DNA of 64,000 nt, taken from positions 62,001 through 126,000 of the forward strand of contig NZ_JAERQD010000004.1 in assembly GCF_016735695.1 (NCBI RefSeq), in the 5' to 3' direction. Positions 26,967-35,685 of the stretch are shown here, piece after piece. This DNA comes from Microvirga zambiensis WSM3693. GTDB taxonomy: Bacteria; Pseudomonadota; Alphaproteobacteria; Rhizobiales; Beijerinckiaceae. A program made the position numbers and the translations under genes. Below the pieces are notes generated by a model that had not been told where the DNA came from, did not search any database, and was given only the letters and a program-made list of their open reading frames with translations. Position 1 is the stretch's first letter; every line of letters starts with the position of its first letter.

Positions 26967-27922
26967 CTTTTCCCACCCTCGATCACCACCGCCTGCCAGA
27001 CTCGGATTCCGCGCGAGGCCGCGGGACCGTGGGCGGCGGGCTCGATGCCGTAATGCTCCGCGAGCCGCGCCAGCGCGAGGCGCACCACCACCTTGGCCGA
27101 ACGCGGCGGCCATTGCCGCTCGCGTTCGATCTGCTCCAGCCCCTTCAGGAAGCCGCACAGATCGAGCAGCAGGTCGCTGAAGTCGCCGCCGAGGGCATCG
27201 TAGGCATGGCGCAGCCGCTGGCGAGCAGCGACCATGCGATCCGTCGCCTCTCCCGGCGAGGCCGGGCCGCCGCCGGGCATCCCGTCCCAGCGGGCAGTCA
27301 CGCCCGGCAGGAGGCCTGCCAGCATGATGTCCGTCCTCAGGCGCTCCCCGGCCTGATAGGAGGCCTCGTCGATCATGGGCTCGCCCTTGCGGTCCTTGCG
27401 GCGGCGCAGCCAGTCGAGGGGGCTTTCCTCTGCGTCGACGCGCACCCGGGCCGGGCCGAGGTCGGTCGCGATCGTGGTCGTGTCGGTTGCGCGGTGCTGG
27501 TGGAAGAACGCCAAGTCCTCGTTGGGCGAAAGCGCCCGGCGCAGGTAGGCATCCCCTGCGCCGGTCAGCTGCAGCTTCCTTCGGCCAGATGCGCCGCTCC
27601 AGCATGCGAGATCCCGGCTGACGAGCGCCTCCGCAGCGGCAAGGGCGAAGCGCCCTGCTCCCACCGAAATGCCGGACCGGCGTCTGTGGATAAGCACGCT
27701 TTCGGGATCGGTCGGATCGAGGAAGGCCGAGGTTTCCGCCTGTCCCAACGTCGTGAGAAGCCGGTCGGCGTCCTTCGTCATGGATTCGCCGGCGAGCCGT
27801 CCGGACCCTGGCTCGCTCACCCTCCCCTGTTTCGCGCGTCTCTTCGAAAGCCCCTGTTTCGCGGATGAAATATGATCTGCGGCAATACTTTTACGGCCCG
27901 CCTTGCCGTCCCTAATGTTCAT
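26963..27922 (-). CDS. DUF6456 domain protein
   Basis: This 319-residue protein ends in the DUF6456 region: EPMIDEASYQAGERLRTD followed by LLLDLCGFLKGLEQIER, WPPRSAKVVVRLALARLAEHYG and a helical end. The middle part (residues about 60-130) looks like a winged-helix or HTH-like domain (ISVGAGRFALAAAEALVSRD). Proteins of this type in Hyphomicrobiales are annotated as putative DNA-binding proteins without proven function. AGGAACA precedes the ATG. A perfect 16-bp palindrome at 27947-27962 lies just upstream and could be its autoregulatory site. Confidence 0.75.
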   Translation of the reverse strand: MNIRDGKAGRKSIAADHISSAKQGLSKRRAKQGRVSEPGSGRLAGESMTKDADRLLTTLGQAETSAFLDPTDPESVLIHRRRSGISVGAGRFALAAAEALVSRDLACWSGASGRRKLQLTGAGDAYLRRALSPNEDLAFFHQHRATDTTTIATDLGPARVRVDAEESPLDWLRRRKDRKGEPMIDEASYQAGERLRTDIMLAGLLPGVTARWDGMPGGGPASPGEATDRMVAARQRLRHAYDALGGDFSDLLLDLCGFLKGLEQIERERQWPPRSAKVVVRLALARLAEHYGIEPAAHGPAASRGIRVWQAVVIEGGKS

Positions 27923-27946
27923 GTTTTGTTCCTACAACTAAAACAA

Positions 27947-27962
27947 GAAGGGGTACCCCTTC
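27947..27962. promoter_or_regulatory. perfect 16-bp palindrome upstream of the DUF6456 gene
   Basis: GAAGGGGTACCCCTTC is a perfect palindrome 25 nt upstream of the start codon. Position and symmetry suggest an operator for a dimeric DNA-binding protein, possibly the DUF6456 product itself. Confidence 0.55.
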
Positions 27963-28110
27963 CACCCTCGATAGTGGGGCCATATTCCTAGTTGTCAACG
28001 CGGATTCAAATCTGTCGATAAGAGCGAGGATAAGTCGGAGCGGCGCCTGCCGCTCCGCACAAAGGCCGCAATGGCCCCTCGCTTTTGACGACGAGGGACT
28101 TGCGTTCGAC
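27963..28110. other. intergenic region
   Basis: 148 bp between the palindrome and the stop of the rhodanese gene. It must hold the promoter of the DUF6456 gene. Nothing else recognised. Confidence 0.35.
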
Positions 28111-28545
28111 TCACGCGACGGAGGCGATCTTAAGGGATCCGGGCTCCGATCCGGAGGCGAACAGAAAGCCTTCGTCCGCCCATCCTGTCATGCCCCCGAG
28201 CATGAGCTTGACCGGACGTCCGAGCGTGGCGAGCCTCAAGGCCGCGTGGTCGGCTCCGTTGCAATGCGGGCCTGCGCAATAGACCACGAACAGCCTATCC
28301 TTGGGCCAGGCGGCCATGCGGTCCGCCGTCATCTCCCGATGCGGAATGTTGAGCGCACCCGGCACATGGCTTCTCGCATAAGCGTTAGGGCCGCGCGCAT
28401 CGACGAGGACGAAATCGACGGGACCGTTGGAAAGCGCGTCATGCACATCGGCGCAATCGGTCTCGAAGGAGAGACGGGCGGCGAAATGAGCGGCTGCGGT
28501 TTCCGAGGGAGCGGCAAGAATGGCGGCGACGGAACTGGCGGGCAT
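28111..28545 (-). CDS. rhodanese-like domain sulfurtransferase
   Basis: This 144-residue single-domain rhodanese shows DFVLVDARGPNAYARSHVPG (CH2A-type), IPHREM and the active-site loop VVYCAGPHCNGADHA with Cys90. The substrate loop CAGPHCN carries a second cysteine (Cys95). It transfers sulfane sulfur between thiosulfate or persulfides and thiols. AGAGGAG before the ATG defines the start. It is divergently arranged with the FtrA-like regulator gene across 87 bp, an arrangement that suggests control by that regulator. Confidence 0.88.
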   Translation of the reverse strand: MPASSVAAILAAPSETAAAHFAARLSFETDCADVHDALSNGPVDFVLVDARGPNAYARSHVPGALNIPHREMTADRMAAWPKDRLFVVYCAGPHCNGADHAALRLATLGRPVKLMLGGMTGWADEGFLFASGSEPGSLKIASVA

Positions 28546-28632
28546 GGGAAACTCCTCTTGCAAAAACCTCGCCAGCCTTCTGAAAAAGCGCCATGGTGAA
28601 AAGTGGCGCTCCTGCCAACGTTCGTAAACATC

Positions 28633-29613
28633 ATGCCAAACCGTCTCGTCGTCGCCCTCGCCTATGACCGCCTGAGCACTTTCGAATTCGGCATCGCGGT
28701 CGAGATCTTCGGCCTGCCTCGCCCCGAGATGGGGCCGGATTGGTATCGCTTTGCCGTCTGCGCCATCGAGCCGGGGCCCCTGCGCGCCATTGGCGGCTTC
28801 CAGGTCGTCGCGGATGGCGGCCTCGAACTGCTGGAGCAGGCGGACACGATCGTGATTCCCGGCTGGCGCGGGGCCGGCAGCGAACCCGTTCCGGCGGCGC
28901 TCATCGAGGCCCTCAGAAAGGCGCATGCCCGCGGGGCGCGGCTGATGTCGATCTGCTCCGGCGTCTTCGCGCTCGCCGCGACGGGGCTCCTGTCGGGCCG
29001 GCGGGCGACGACTCACTGGCATTATGTCGACCGGCTGGCAGGTGCCTATCCCGATATCCGGGTCGAGCCGGATGTGCTCTATGTGGATGAGGGCCGCGTC
29101 CTGACCTCGGCGGGCAGTGCCGCGGGAATCGACCTCTGCCTGCATGTGGTTCGCGCCGATTTCGGGCCCGAGATCGCCAACCGGCTCGCGCGCCGCCTCG
29201 TCGTGCCGCCGCATCGCGAGGGTGGCCAGGCGCAGTTCATCGAGAGGCCCGTGCCGCCCGCTCACGAAGCCGTGAGGTTCGCCCCGCTCTTCGACCGGAT
29301 GCGCGAGCGGCTCGCCCAGGAACAGCCGATCGCGGAACTCGCCCGTGAGGCGGGCATGAGCGTTCGAACCTTCCTGCGCCGGTTCAAGGCCGCGACGGGG
29401 CTTCCGCCGGGCGAATGGATTCTCGCGGAGCGTCTGATCCGCGCCCGCGAATTGCTGGAAACGACGCACCATTCCATCGAGAGCATCGCCGGCGCCACCG
29501 GCTTCGGCTCGTCCGCGACCCTGCGCCATCATTTCCGGGCCCGGCTCGGCACGAGCCCCGCAGCCTATCGGAGCCGGTTCTCGCAGGATGCGAGGCCCGC
29601 TTCCAGTCGGTAA
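28633..29613 (+). CDS. ftrA: FtrA-like transcriptional regulator (DJ-1/PfpI plus AraC HTH)
   Basis: This is a 326-residue GlxA/FtrA-type activator. Residues about 5-185 are a DJ-1/PfpI-like domain (VVALAYDRLSTFEFGIAVEI, and the cysteine elbow MSICSGVFALAATGLLSG). Residues about 220-320 are an AraC double HTH (ELAREAGMSVRTFLRRFKA and IESIAGATGFGSSATLRHHF). The ATG at 28633 reproduces the family start; a GTG at 28603 is an alternative. The divergent rhodanese gene is the likely target. The effector is unknown; the elbow cysteine could sense sulfur or oxidants, which is speculative. Confidence 0.85.
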   Translation: MPNRLVVALAYDRLSTFEFGIAVEIFGLPRPEMGPDWYRFAVCAIEPGPLRAIGGFQVVADGGLELLEQADTIVIPGWRGAGSEPVPAALIEALRKAHARGARLMSICSGVFALAATGLLSGRRATTHWHYVDRLAGAYPDIRVEPDVLYVDEGRVLTSAGSAAGIDLCLHVVRADFGPEIANRLARRLVVPPHREGGQAQFIERPVPPAHEAVRFAPLFDRMRERLAQEQPIAELAREAGMSVRTFLRRFKAATGLPPGEWILAERLIRARELLETTHHSIESIAGATGFGSSATLRHHFRARLGTSPAAYRSRFSQDARPASSR

Positions 29614-29621
29614 ACAGGCTC

Positions 29622-29653
29622 AAAAAAGCAAAAAGCCGCCCCCAGGGGGCGGC
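29622..29653 (-). terminator. rho-independent terminator of mucR
   Basis: On the minus strand a GC-only stem (GCCGCCCCC / GGGGGCGGC) is followed by TTTTTGCTTTTTT, 23 nt after the mucR stop. It also sits nine bases past the convergent ftrA stop. Confidence 0.9.
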
Positions 29654-29676
29654 TGATCTCGTCGTACGGACGACGC

Positions 29677-30111
29677 TTAGCTGCTGCTGCGCGAGGAGCG
29701 GCGCTTCCGGCGCTGCTGGCCGAGACCCATCTCCTTGGCGAGCTCGGAGCGAGCCTTGGCGTAATTCGGAGCCACCATCGGGTAATCGACGGGCAGGCCC
29801 CACTTCTCGCGATACTGCTCGGGCGTCATGTTGTACTGCGTGCGCAGGTGGCGCTTCAGCGACTTGAACTTCTTGCCGTCCTCGAGACAGACGATGTAGT
29901 CCGGTGTCACCGACTTCTTCACGGGAATCGCCGGCTTCGGCGCTTCCACAGGGATCTCCACGGTGCCGCCCCCGACACGCAGAAGAGCCGAATGAACTTC
30001 GTTGATCAGGGTCGGAAGGTCGCCCGTAGGAACGGAATTATTGCTGACATAGGCCGACACGATGTCGGCAGCCAACTCAATGTAGTTCGATGCAGCGATA
30101 TTGTCGCTCAT
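29677..30111 (-). CDS. mucR: MucR/Ros family transcriptional regulator
   Basis: This is a 144-residue MucR/Ros-type regulator: [32 protein letters not shown] and the C-terminal domain [16 protein letters not shown] with [12 protein letters not shown]. MucR proteins bind AT-rich DNA, often as H-NS-like higher-order complexes, and control exopolysaccharide, motility and cell-cycle genes. In Ros the zinc ligands are Cys, Asp(+3), His(+13), His(+18). Here they are Cys75, Asp78, His88 and Tyr93, so the last ligand is missing, as in some Mesorhizobium Ros-like proteins that fold without zinc. A TTG at 30150 is an alternative start. Basic Arg/Ser tail. Confidence 0.93.
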   Translation of the reverse strand: MSDNIAASNYIELAADIVSAYVSNNSVPTGDLPTLINEVHSALLRVGGGTVEIPVEAPKPAIPVKKSVTPDYIVCLEDGKKFKSLKRHLRTQYNMTPEQYREKWGLPVDYPMVAPNYAKARSELAKEMGLGQQRRKRRSSRSSS

Positions 30112-30533
30112 TTTGATTTTCTTCCTTTCAGGTTCTTTAGAATCGCTCAAAAAAGCTTTTCAACCTAAATCTGAGCATTCTTGTCTGAAGCAATGCTTGC
30201 CTCATCCTTGAACCGCACCGTAGTTGCACAGAAATCGTGCTCATTTGTCCAAGTATGTCAAATCGTGCCCCATTGCAAGATGTTCAAAAGGAAAACTTTG
30301 GAAAACTTCGCATCAACTTCCACTATGCAATAAACCTACGGTGAAAAGTTAATGGCTCAGGGGACAGGTTAAGGCTTTCATCACGTGAATTTCATTATTG
30401 AGATCCAAAGAAGTAACTAGAAAGGCACCTGTCCTCGACCTCGGGCGATCGATCACTACCGACGGACCCATGATGGGAAATCCGAGTTAACTGTGCATAA
30501 TCGCTCCTCCCGACGATCCAACCGGACCCTTTC
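30112..30533. other. long divergent intergenic region upstream of mucR and ptrB
   Basis: This gap of about 420 bp is AT-rich for this genome, particularly 30160-30420, as expected for a MucR-autoregulated promoter. On the minus strand TTGACA at 30256-30261 could be a -35 box for mucR. No terminator, RNA gene or open frame with a good ribosome site was found. Confidence 0.45.
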
Positions 30534-32645
30534 ATGAATCTTGAGCGCCCGCCGTTTCATCCGCTGCCTGCTGTCCCCACGATTCCCGCCAAACCCCATG
30601 CCTTCGATGTTCATGGCGTCAGGATCCAGGATGATTACGCGTGGCTGAAGGCGGAGAACTGGAAGGAGGTTCTCAAGGATCCGACGGTTCTCGATCCGGA
30701 GATCCGGGCCTGCCTCGAGCAGGAGAATGCCTACGCGAAGGCGGCCTTCTCCGGAACGGAAGAGTTCCAGGCCCACCTCGTCGCCGAAATGCGCGGGCGC
30801 ATCAAGGAGGATGATTCCACCGTTCCCGAGCCCGATGGGCCGTTCGCCTATTTCACACGCTACCGCGAGGGCGGGCAGCATCCGCTCGTCTGCCGTCAGC
30901 CGCGCGATGGCGGGACCGAGACGATCATGCTCGATGGCGACAGGGAAGCGGAAGGCCATCCCTTCTTCGATCTCGGCGGCGCGGACCATTCGCCGGATCA
31001 CCGCCTGATGGCCTGGGGCGCGGACATCAAGGGCTCGGAATATTTCACGATCCGAGTGCGAGACCTCGAGAGCGGCGCCGATCTGCAGGACGACATTCAG
31101 CAGACATCCGGCGGCGCGGTCTGGCTCAACGATTCCTCCGGCTTCTACTATGTCGAGCTCGACGAGAATCATCGTCCGGTACGTGTCAAGCGCCATCTCC
31201 TCGGATCAAGCACGGATCAAGACCAGGTCATCTACGAGGAGCAGGATCCCGGCTTCTTCGTGAAGCTCGGCACCACGCAATCCGACGCCTTCGTGCTCAT
31301 CGAGGCGAGCGATCATGAGACGTCCGAAATCTGGCTGCTCGACCGCGCCGATTCATCCGCCTCGCCACGGCTCATCGAACCGCGTACGCCGCAGCTCAAA
31401 TACGATGTGGATCATCACGGCGACAGCCTGATCATCCTGACCAATGCCGATGGCTCGGAGGATTTCAAGATCGTCACCGCGCCGGTGGCAACGCCAGGCC
31501 GCGCGCAATGGCGCGATCTCGTGCCCTACAAGCCGGGCACGATGATCCTGTCCATGGTGGCGCTTGCCCGCTATCTCGTGCGCCTCGAACGTGAGAACGC
31601 CAATCCGCGCATCGTTCTGCGCGACTTCGCGACAGGCCGCGAGGAAACCGTCGCCTTCGACGAAGAGGCCTATTCTCTCGGATTTTCCGCCGGCTACGAA
31701 TTCGATACCGATGTCATCCGCTATCACTATTCGTCGATGACGACGCCGAGCGAAGTGATGGATTACGATCTGCGCACCGGCGAGCGCGTTCTGCGCAAGC
31801 GGCAGGAGGTGCCGAGCGGCCACAACCCGGCCGACTACGTGACCCGCCGCCTCTTCGCAACCGCGGCTGATGGGGAGCAGGTTCCGATCTCTCTCGTTCA
31901 GCGGCGTGACATCGCTCTCGACGGTTCCGCTCCGTGCCTGCTCTACGGCTACGGCTCCTATGGCATGTCCATGCCGGCGAGCTTTCGGACCGGCATCCTC
32001 TCCCTCGTCGATCGCGGCTTCGTCTACGCCATTGCACATATCCGCGGCGGCACCGAAAAGGGATGGCGCTGGTACACTGACGGCAAGCGCGAGAAGAAGC
32101 CGAACACGTTCACGGATTTCATCGCCTGCGGCGAAGCCCTGGTCGCGGCAAACTACACATCGCGCGGAGGCATCGTTGCTCATGGCGGCAGCGCCGGCGG
32201 CATGCTTATGGGCGCGGTCGCCAATCTGGCTCCCGACCTGTTCGCCGGAATCATCGCCGAGGTGCCCTTCGTCGACGTGCTCAACACCATGCTCGACAGC
32301 GAGTTGCCGCTGACCCCTCCGGAATGGCCTGAATGGGGCAATCCGGCAGCGGACGAAGCGGCCTTCCGCAGCATCCTGTCCTACTCGCCCTACGACAACG
32401 TGAAGCCGCAGAGCTATCCGGCCATCCTGTCGCTCGCGGGCCTTACCGATCCGCGCGTCACCTATTGGGAGCCGGCCAAGTGGGTCGCCCGACTCAGGGC
32501 CACTATGACCGGCGGCGGACCGATCCTGTTCAAGCTCAACATGGAAGCGGGTCACGCCGGCGCGGCAGGCCGCTTCGACCGTCTCGAAGAGGTGGCCCTC
32601 GCCTATACCTTCGCCCTGAAGTGCATCGGGGGGTTTCAGAGTTGA
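30534..32645 (+). CDS. ptrB: oligopeptidase B (prolyl oligopeptidase family, S9)
   Basis: This 703-residue serine peptidase has the two-domain S9A layout: an N-terminal seven-bladed propeller (about 75-410, starting YAWLKAENWKEVLKDPTVL) and a C-terminal alpha/beta-hydrolase. The nucleophile is Ser553 in HGGSAGGMLMGAV, the acid lies in GLTDPRVTYWEPAKW, and the histidine in MEAGHAGAAGRF. Oligopeptidase B cleaves short peptides after Arg or Lys in the cytoplasm. No signal peptide is present. Its TGA overlaps the proposed TTG start of the downstream HWE kinase gene. Length is normal for the family. Confidence 0.92.
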   Translation: MNLERPPFHPLPAVPTIPAKPHAFDVHGVRIQDDYAWLKAENWKEVLKDPTVLDPEIRACLEQENAYAKAAFSGTEEFQAHLVAEMRGRIKEDDSTVPEPDGPFAYFTRYREGGQHPLVCRQPRDGGTETIMLDGDREAEGHPFFDLGGADHSPDHRLMAWGADIKGSEYFTIRVRDLESGADLQDDIQQTSGGAVWLNDSSGFYYVELDENHRPVRVKRHLLGSSTDQDQVIYEEQDPGFFVKLGTTQSDAFVLIEASDHETSEIWLLDRADSSASPRLIEPRTPQLKYDVDHHGDSLIILTNADGSEDFKIVTAPVATPGRAQWRDLVPYKPGTMILSMVALARYLVRLERENANPRIVLRDFATGREETVAFDEEAYSLGFSAGYEFDTDVIRYHYSSMTTPSEVMDYDLRTGERVLRKRQEVPSGHNPADYVTRRLFATAADGEQVPISLVQRRDIALDGSAPCLLYGYGSYGMSMPASFRTGILSLVDRGFVYAIAHIRGGTEKGWRWYTDGKREKKPNTFTDFIACGEALVAANYTSRGGIVAHGGSAGGMLMGAVANLAPDLFAGIIAEVPFVDVLNTMLDSELPLTPPEWPEWGNPAADEAAFRSILSYSPYDNVKPQSYPAILSLAGLTDPRVTYWEPAKWVARLRATMTGGGPILFKLNMEAGHAGAAGRFDRLEEVALAYTFALKCIGGFQS

Positions 32646-35122
32646 GCCGAAACCCTATATCTTTGCAGAGGCCTGCGACGAGTAAGAGAAGATCTGCAAC
32701 CGAGGCACCCGAGGCCGTGAGCGATCGAGACCGGGATGGGACAAGCGGTGTGCTCGCCCCTCCGACGGCAAAGAACAGCGAAGCTTCCGAAGGCGACGCC
32801 AGCCGGCGCATCGCGGAACTCGAGCAGCGCCTGCACGAAAAGGAGACGGCGCTCCGCATCGCCAACGGCAAGCTGACGATGGCGCTCGAGATCGCCAAGC
32901 TGAGTGCCTGGGACCGCAATCTCGTCACCGAGGAGATGACGGGTTCTACCTCCTTCAAGCCCAGTCTCGGCCTTACACAGGACTCGATCCTGAGCCACGA
33001 TCAGCTCGAGCAAATGTTTCATCCCGCAGATCTCGAACGGATCCGGCAGGCTATCTCCTTCGGCGTCAAGACGAAGACGCATTTCAACGTCGAGCATCGC
33101 TTCATCAAGCCTGACGGACGCATCATCCGGGTGCAGGTGAAAGGCGCCGCCGTCTATGACGACGATGGCGAGCCCGCCCATCTCTTCGGCGTTTTCCAGG
33201 ACATCACCGAACGGGAGCGCATCAAGGAGGAGATCAACCAGGCGCAGAAGCGCCAGGGGTTTCTGCTCAACCTGAACGATCAGCTGCGCAGCCTCGACGA
33301 TCCCGATGCGATCATGGAAGCAACCGCACAGAGCCTCGGGCGCTTCCTGAATGTCGATTGCGCCGGCTATGGCGAGGTCGACGAAGCGCGCGGCATGATC
33401 CTCGTCGAGCGGGAATGGTCCAAGGGCGTCATCGGCAACGAGGGCCGGGCCTACAGGCTCTACGACTTCCTGCCGACGATGATGGCCGAACTGAAGCAGG
33501 GGCGCCCGATCTTCGTCGAGGATATCAGGAACGACCCGCGCGCGGAGAACCCCGCCGTTCAGGCCGCATACAGCACCATCAATGCGCGCTCGGCCCTTGC
33601 CGTCCCGCTGCTCAAGGACCAGAAACTCACGGCCATCCTCTACATGCACTCGGCGGATTCGCGTGCCTGGTCCGTGGACGATCTCTCGCTCGCCGAGGAC
33701 GTGGCCGAGCGCACATGGACTGCGGTGGAGAAGGCTCGCGCCGAAGCCGACCTGCGCGAGACCGATGCGCGCTTCCGCCTGATCGCGGAATCGCTTCCGG
33801 CACTCGTGTGGATTCTCAACCCGCGCACCGAGCTTGTCTATGCGAACGAGCGCTGGGTCAGCTATTCGGGCCTGTCGCGCGAGGAGGCATTGGGTCATAG
33901 TTGGATGAGCGCCATCCATCCCGACGACATGGTCAGGATGAACGAGGAACTGGTTCCGGTCGTCACGCAGCATACGGCTTATACGACTGAAGCTCGCTAC
34001 CGGTCGCATGAGGGCGCTTATCGCTGGCATCTGATCCAGGGCGCGCCGATCCATTCCGCCGGCGGGGAGTTCAAGGGCTGGGTCGGGACCAGCGTCGACA
34101 TCCACGATCTCAAGCTGACGGAAGACGCTCTGCGCAAGAGCGACGAGCAGCTTCGCCTGGCATTGCAGGCTGCAAAAATGGGCAATTGGAGTTGGGATTC
34201 GGCAACGAACCTCATTCAATTGTCAGACCAGGCAGCCGGAATCATCGGAGTACCCTGCGGAACCCGGATCACGCCGGAGGAAATTCGGCAGCGGACCCAC
34301 CCGGCCGACCTGCCCCGCGGGATGGAAGCCAGAAAGATCGCGCTGGAAACTGGGTTTCCCTACAACGTCCAGTATCGGATGCGGCGTTTCAACGATGATG
34401 CAGCGGTCTGGGTTTCTTCGCACGGGCAGCGATCCATGCTGGAAAACGGAACGATCATTTCCAGCGGCATCATCCAGGACATCACCGAGAGCAAGCAGTT
34501 CGAAGAACGTCAGCAGCTGCTGATCCGCGAGCTGCATCACCGGGTCAAGAACACGCTGGCCACCGTCCAGGCCATCGTCGGCTCGACGGCGCGCACGGCC
34601 TCCAGCATCGACGAATTCTATCAGGGCTTCGTCGGCCGCATCGTATCGCTCGCGCGGACTCACAATCTGCTCACCGAGGATCTTTGGCAGAAGGCGGCAC
34701 TGGAGGAACTCATCCAGACCGAACTCGGCCCTTATGAAGACGAGGCGCGTAACCGCATTTCTATCGACGGGCCGCATGTGGAACTGCCATCGGAAGCGGC
34801 GGTGCCCATCGGAATGGCGATCCACGAGCTGACGACGAATGCAGCAAAGCACGGCGCTCTCTCCACTTTCGGCGGACAGGTCGATGTCCGATGGACGATC
34901 GCGCAAAATGAGCGGCCGATGCTGCACTTCACCTGGGTCGAACGGGGCGGACCGCGCGTGAGCGCGCCCACACGTCAGGGCTTCGGCTCGCGTCTGCTGC
35001 AGCGGGTGCTCGCAACGCAATTGCAGGCAGAGGTGTCGATGGAGTTTCCGGAGGACGGCTTGCGCTTCTCCATGACGCTGCCGATCCCGAACGAGCCGCC
35101 GCTCTTCAACCCGAACCCGTAG
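32642..35122 (+). CDS. multi-sensor (PAS-GAF-PAS-PAS) HWE histidine kinase
   Basis: This is a soluble kinase of about 826 residues. After a short coiled coil come a PAS/PAC unit (about 70-195, ending GVFQDITERERIKEE), a GAF domain (about 205-365), a second PAS (about 370-500, LIAESLPALVWILNPRTEL) and a third PAS (about 505-620, GIIQDITESKQFEER). The HWE core follows: RELHHRVKNTLATVQ (His633), HELTTNAAKHGAL and RQGFGSRLLQRVL. The start is uncertain: TTG at 32642 overlaps the ptrB stop, and GTG at 32717 is the alternative. No response regulator adjoins. Its core closely resembles the HWE kinase at 1020. Confidence 0.87.
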   Translation: MSRNPISLQRPATSKRRSATEAPEAVSDRDRDGTSGVLAPPTAKNSEASEGDASRRIAELEQRLHEKETALRIANGKLTMALEIAKLSAWDRNLVTEEMTGSTSFKPSLGLTQDSILSHDQLEQMFHPADLERIRQAISFGVKTKTHFNVEHRFIKPDGRIIRVQVKGAAVYDDDGEPAHLFGVFQDITERERIKEEINQAQKRQGFLLNLNDQLRSLDDPDAIMEATAQSLGRFLNVDCAGYGEVDEARGMILVEREWSKGVIGNEGRAYRLYDFLPTMMAELKQGRPIFVEDIRNDPRAENPAVQAAYSTINARSALAVPLLKDQKLTAILYMHSADSRAWSVDDLSLAEDVAERTWTAVEKARAEADLRETDARFRLIAESLPALVWILNPRTELVYANERWVSYSGLSREEALGHSWMSAIHPDDMVRMNEELVPVVTQHTAYTTEARYRSHEGAYRWHLIQGAPIHSAGGEFKGWVGTSVDIHDLKLTEDALRKSDEQLRLALQAAKMGNWSWDSATNLIQLSDQAAGIIGVPCGTRITPEEIRQRTHPADLPRGMEARKIALETGFPYNVQYRMRRFNDDAAVWVSSHGQRSMLENGTIISSGIIQDITESKQFEERQQLLIRELHHRVKNTLATVQAIVGSTARTASSIDEFYQGFVGRIVSLARTHNLLTEDLWQKAALEELIQTELGPYEDEARNRISIDGPHVELPSEAAVPIGMAIHELTTNAAKHGALSTFGGQVDVRWTIAQNERPMLHFTWVERGGPRVSAPTRQGFGSRLLQRVLATQLQAEVSMEFPEDGLRFSMTLPIPNEPPLFNPNP

Positions 35123-35130
35123 AGACCGCC

Positions 35131-35685
35131 ATGCTTCTCGACGCGAAACGCTCACACCTTCTCGTGGTCGATCTGCAGGAGCGGCTGATGCCGGCGATCC
35201 ATGACGGCGAGAGCGTCGTTCGCAACACGAAAATCCTGCTCGCTGCGGCCGCTCGACTCGATATTCCCGTGACGGTGACCGAGCAATATCCGAAGGGGCT
35301 GGGCCATACGGTCCAGCCGGTGCGTGAGGCGCTGCCGCCGGAGGCGGTTACACTCGCGAAGACCACGTTCTCCTCAGCCCGCGACGCAGGCATCGCGGAG
35401 CGCGCCGCCACGTTGCGGGGCGCCGGTCTCGATCAGCTCGTCGTTTGCGGCACGGAGGCTCATATCTGCGTGCTACAGAGCGCGATTGAATTCAAGCGCA
35501 TGGGGTTCGACGTCTTCGTCGTGGCGGATGCGGTGTCGAGCCGCTCGCCTCACAGCGTCGATGCAGCCTGCGCGCGGTTGTTGCATGCCGGCTGCCACTG
35601 GGTGACGACGGAAATGGTTGCCTTCGAATGGCTCGGTGAAGCAGCGACGGAGGATTTTCGCGCGCTGGCGCCGCTCTTCAAATAG
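35131..35685 (+). CDS. isochorismatase-like cysteine hydrolase
   Basis: This 184-residue protein has the catalytic triad of the isochorismatase-like superfamily: Asp14 in LLVVDLQERL, Lys77 in LAKTTFSS and Cys113 in CGTEAHICV. Closest by architecture is the YcaC-type group of unknown substrate; nicotinamidases and N-carbamoyl hydrolases share the fold. It begins nine bases after the kinase stop and probably shares the ptrB-kinase transcript. It overlaps the convergent membrane-protein gene by eight bases. Confidence 0.88.
   Translation: MLLDAKRSHLLVVDLQERLMPAIHDGESVVRNTKILLAAAARLDIPVTVTEQYPKGLGHTVQPVREALPPEAVTLAKTTFSSARDAGIAERAATLRGAGLDQLVVCGTEAHICVLQSAIEFKRMGFDVFVVADAVSSRSPHSVDAACARLLHAGCHWVTTEMVAFEWLGEAATEDFRALAPLFK

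Noticed and set aside
28546..29532. In-frame upstream extension of the rhodanese gene
   Set aside because: The extension is antisense to the ftrA-like gene; a strong ribosome site and family length support the ATG at 28545.
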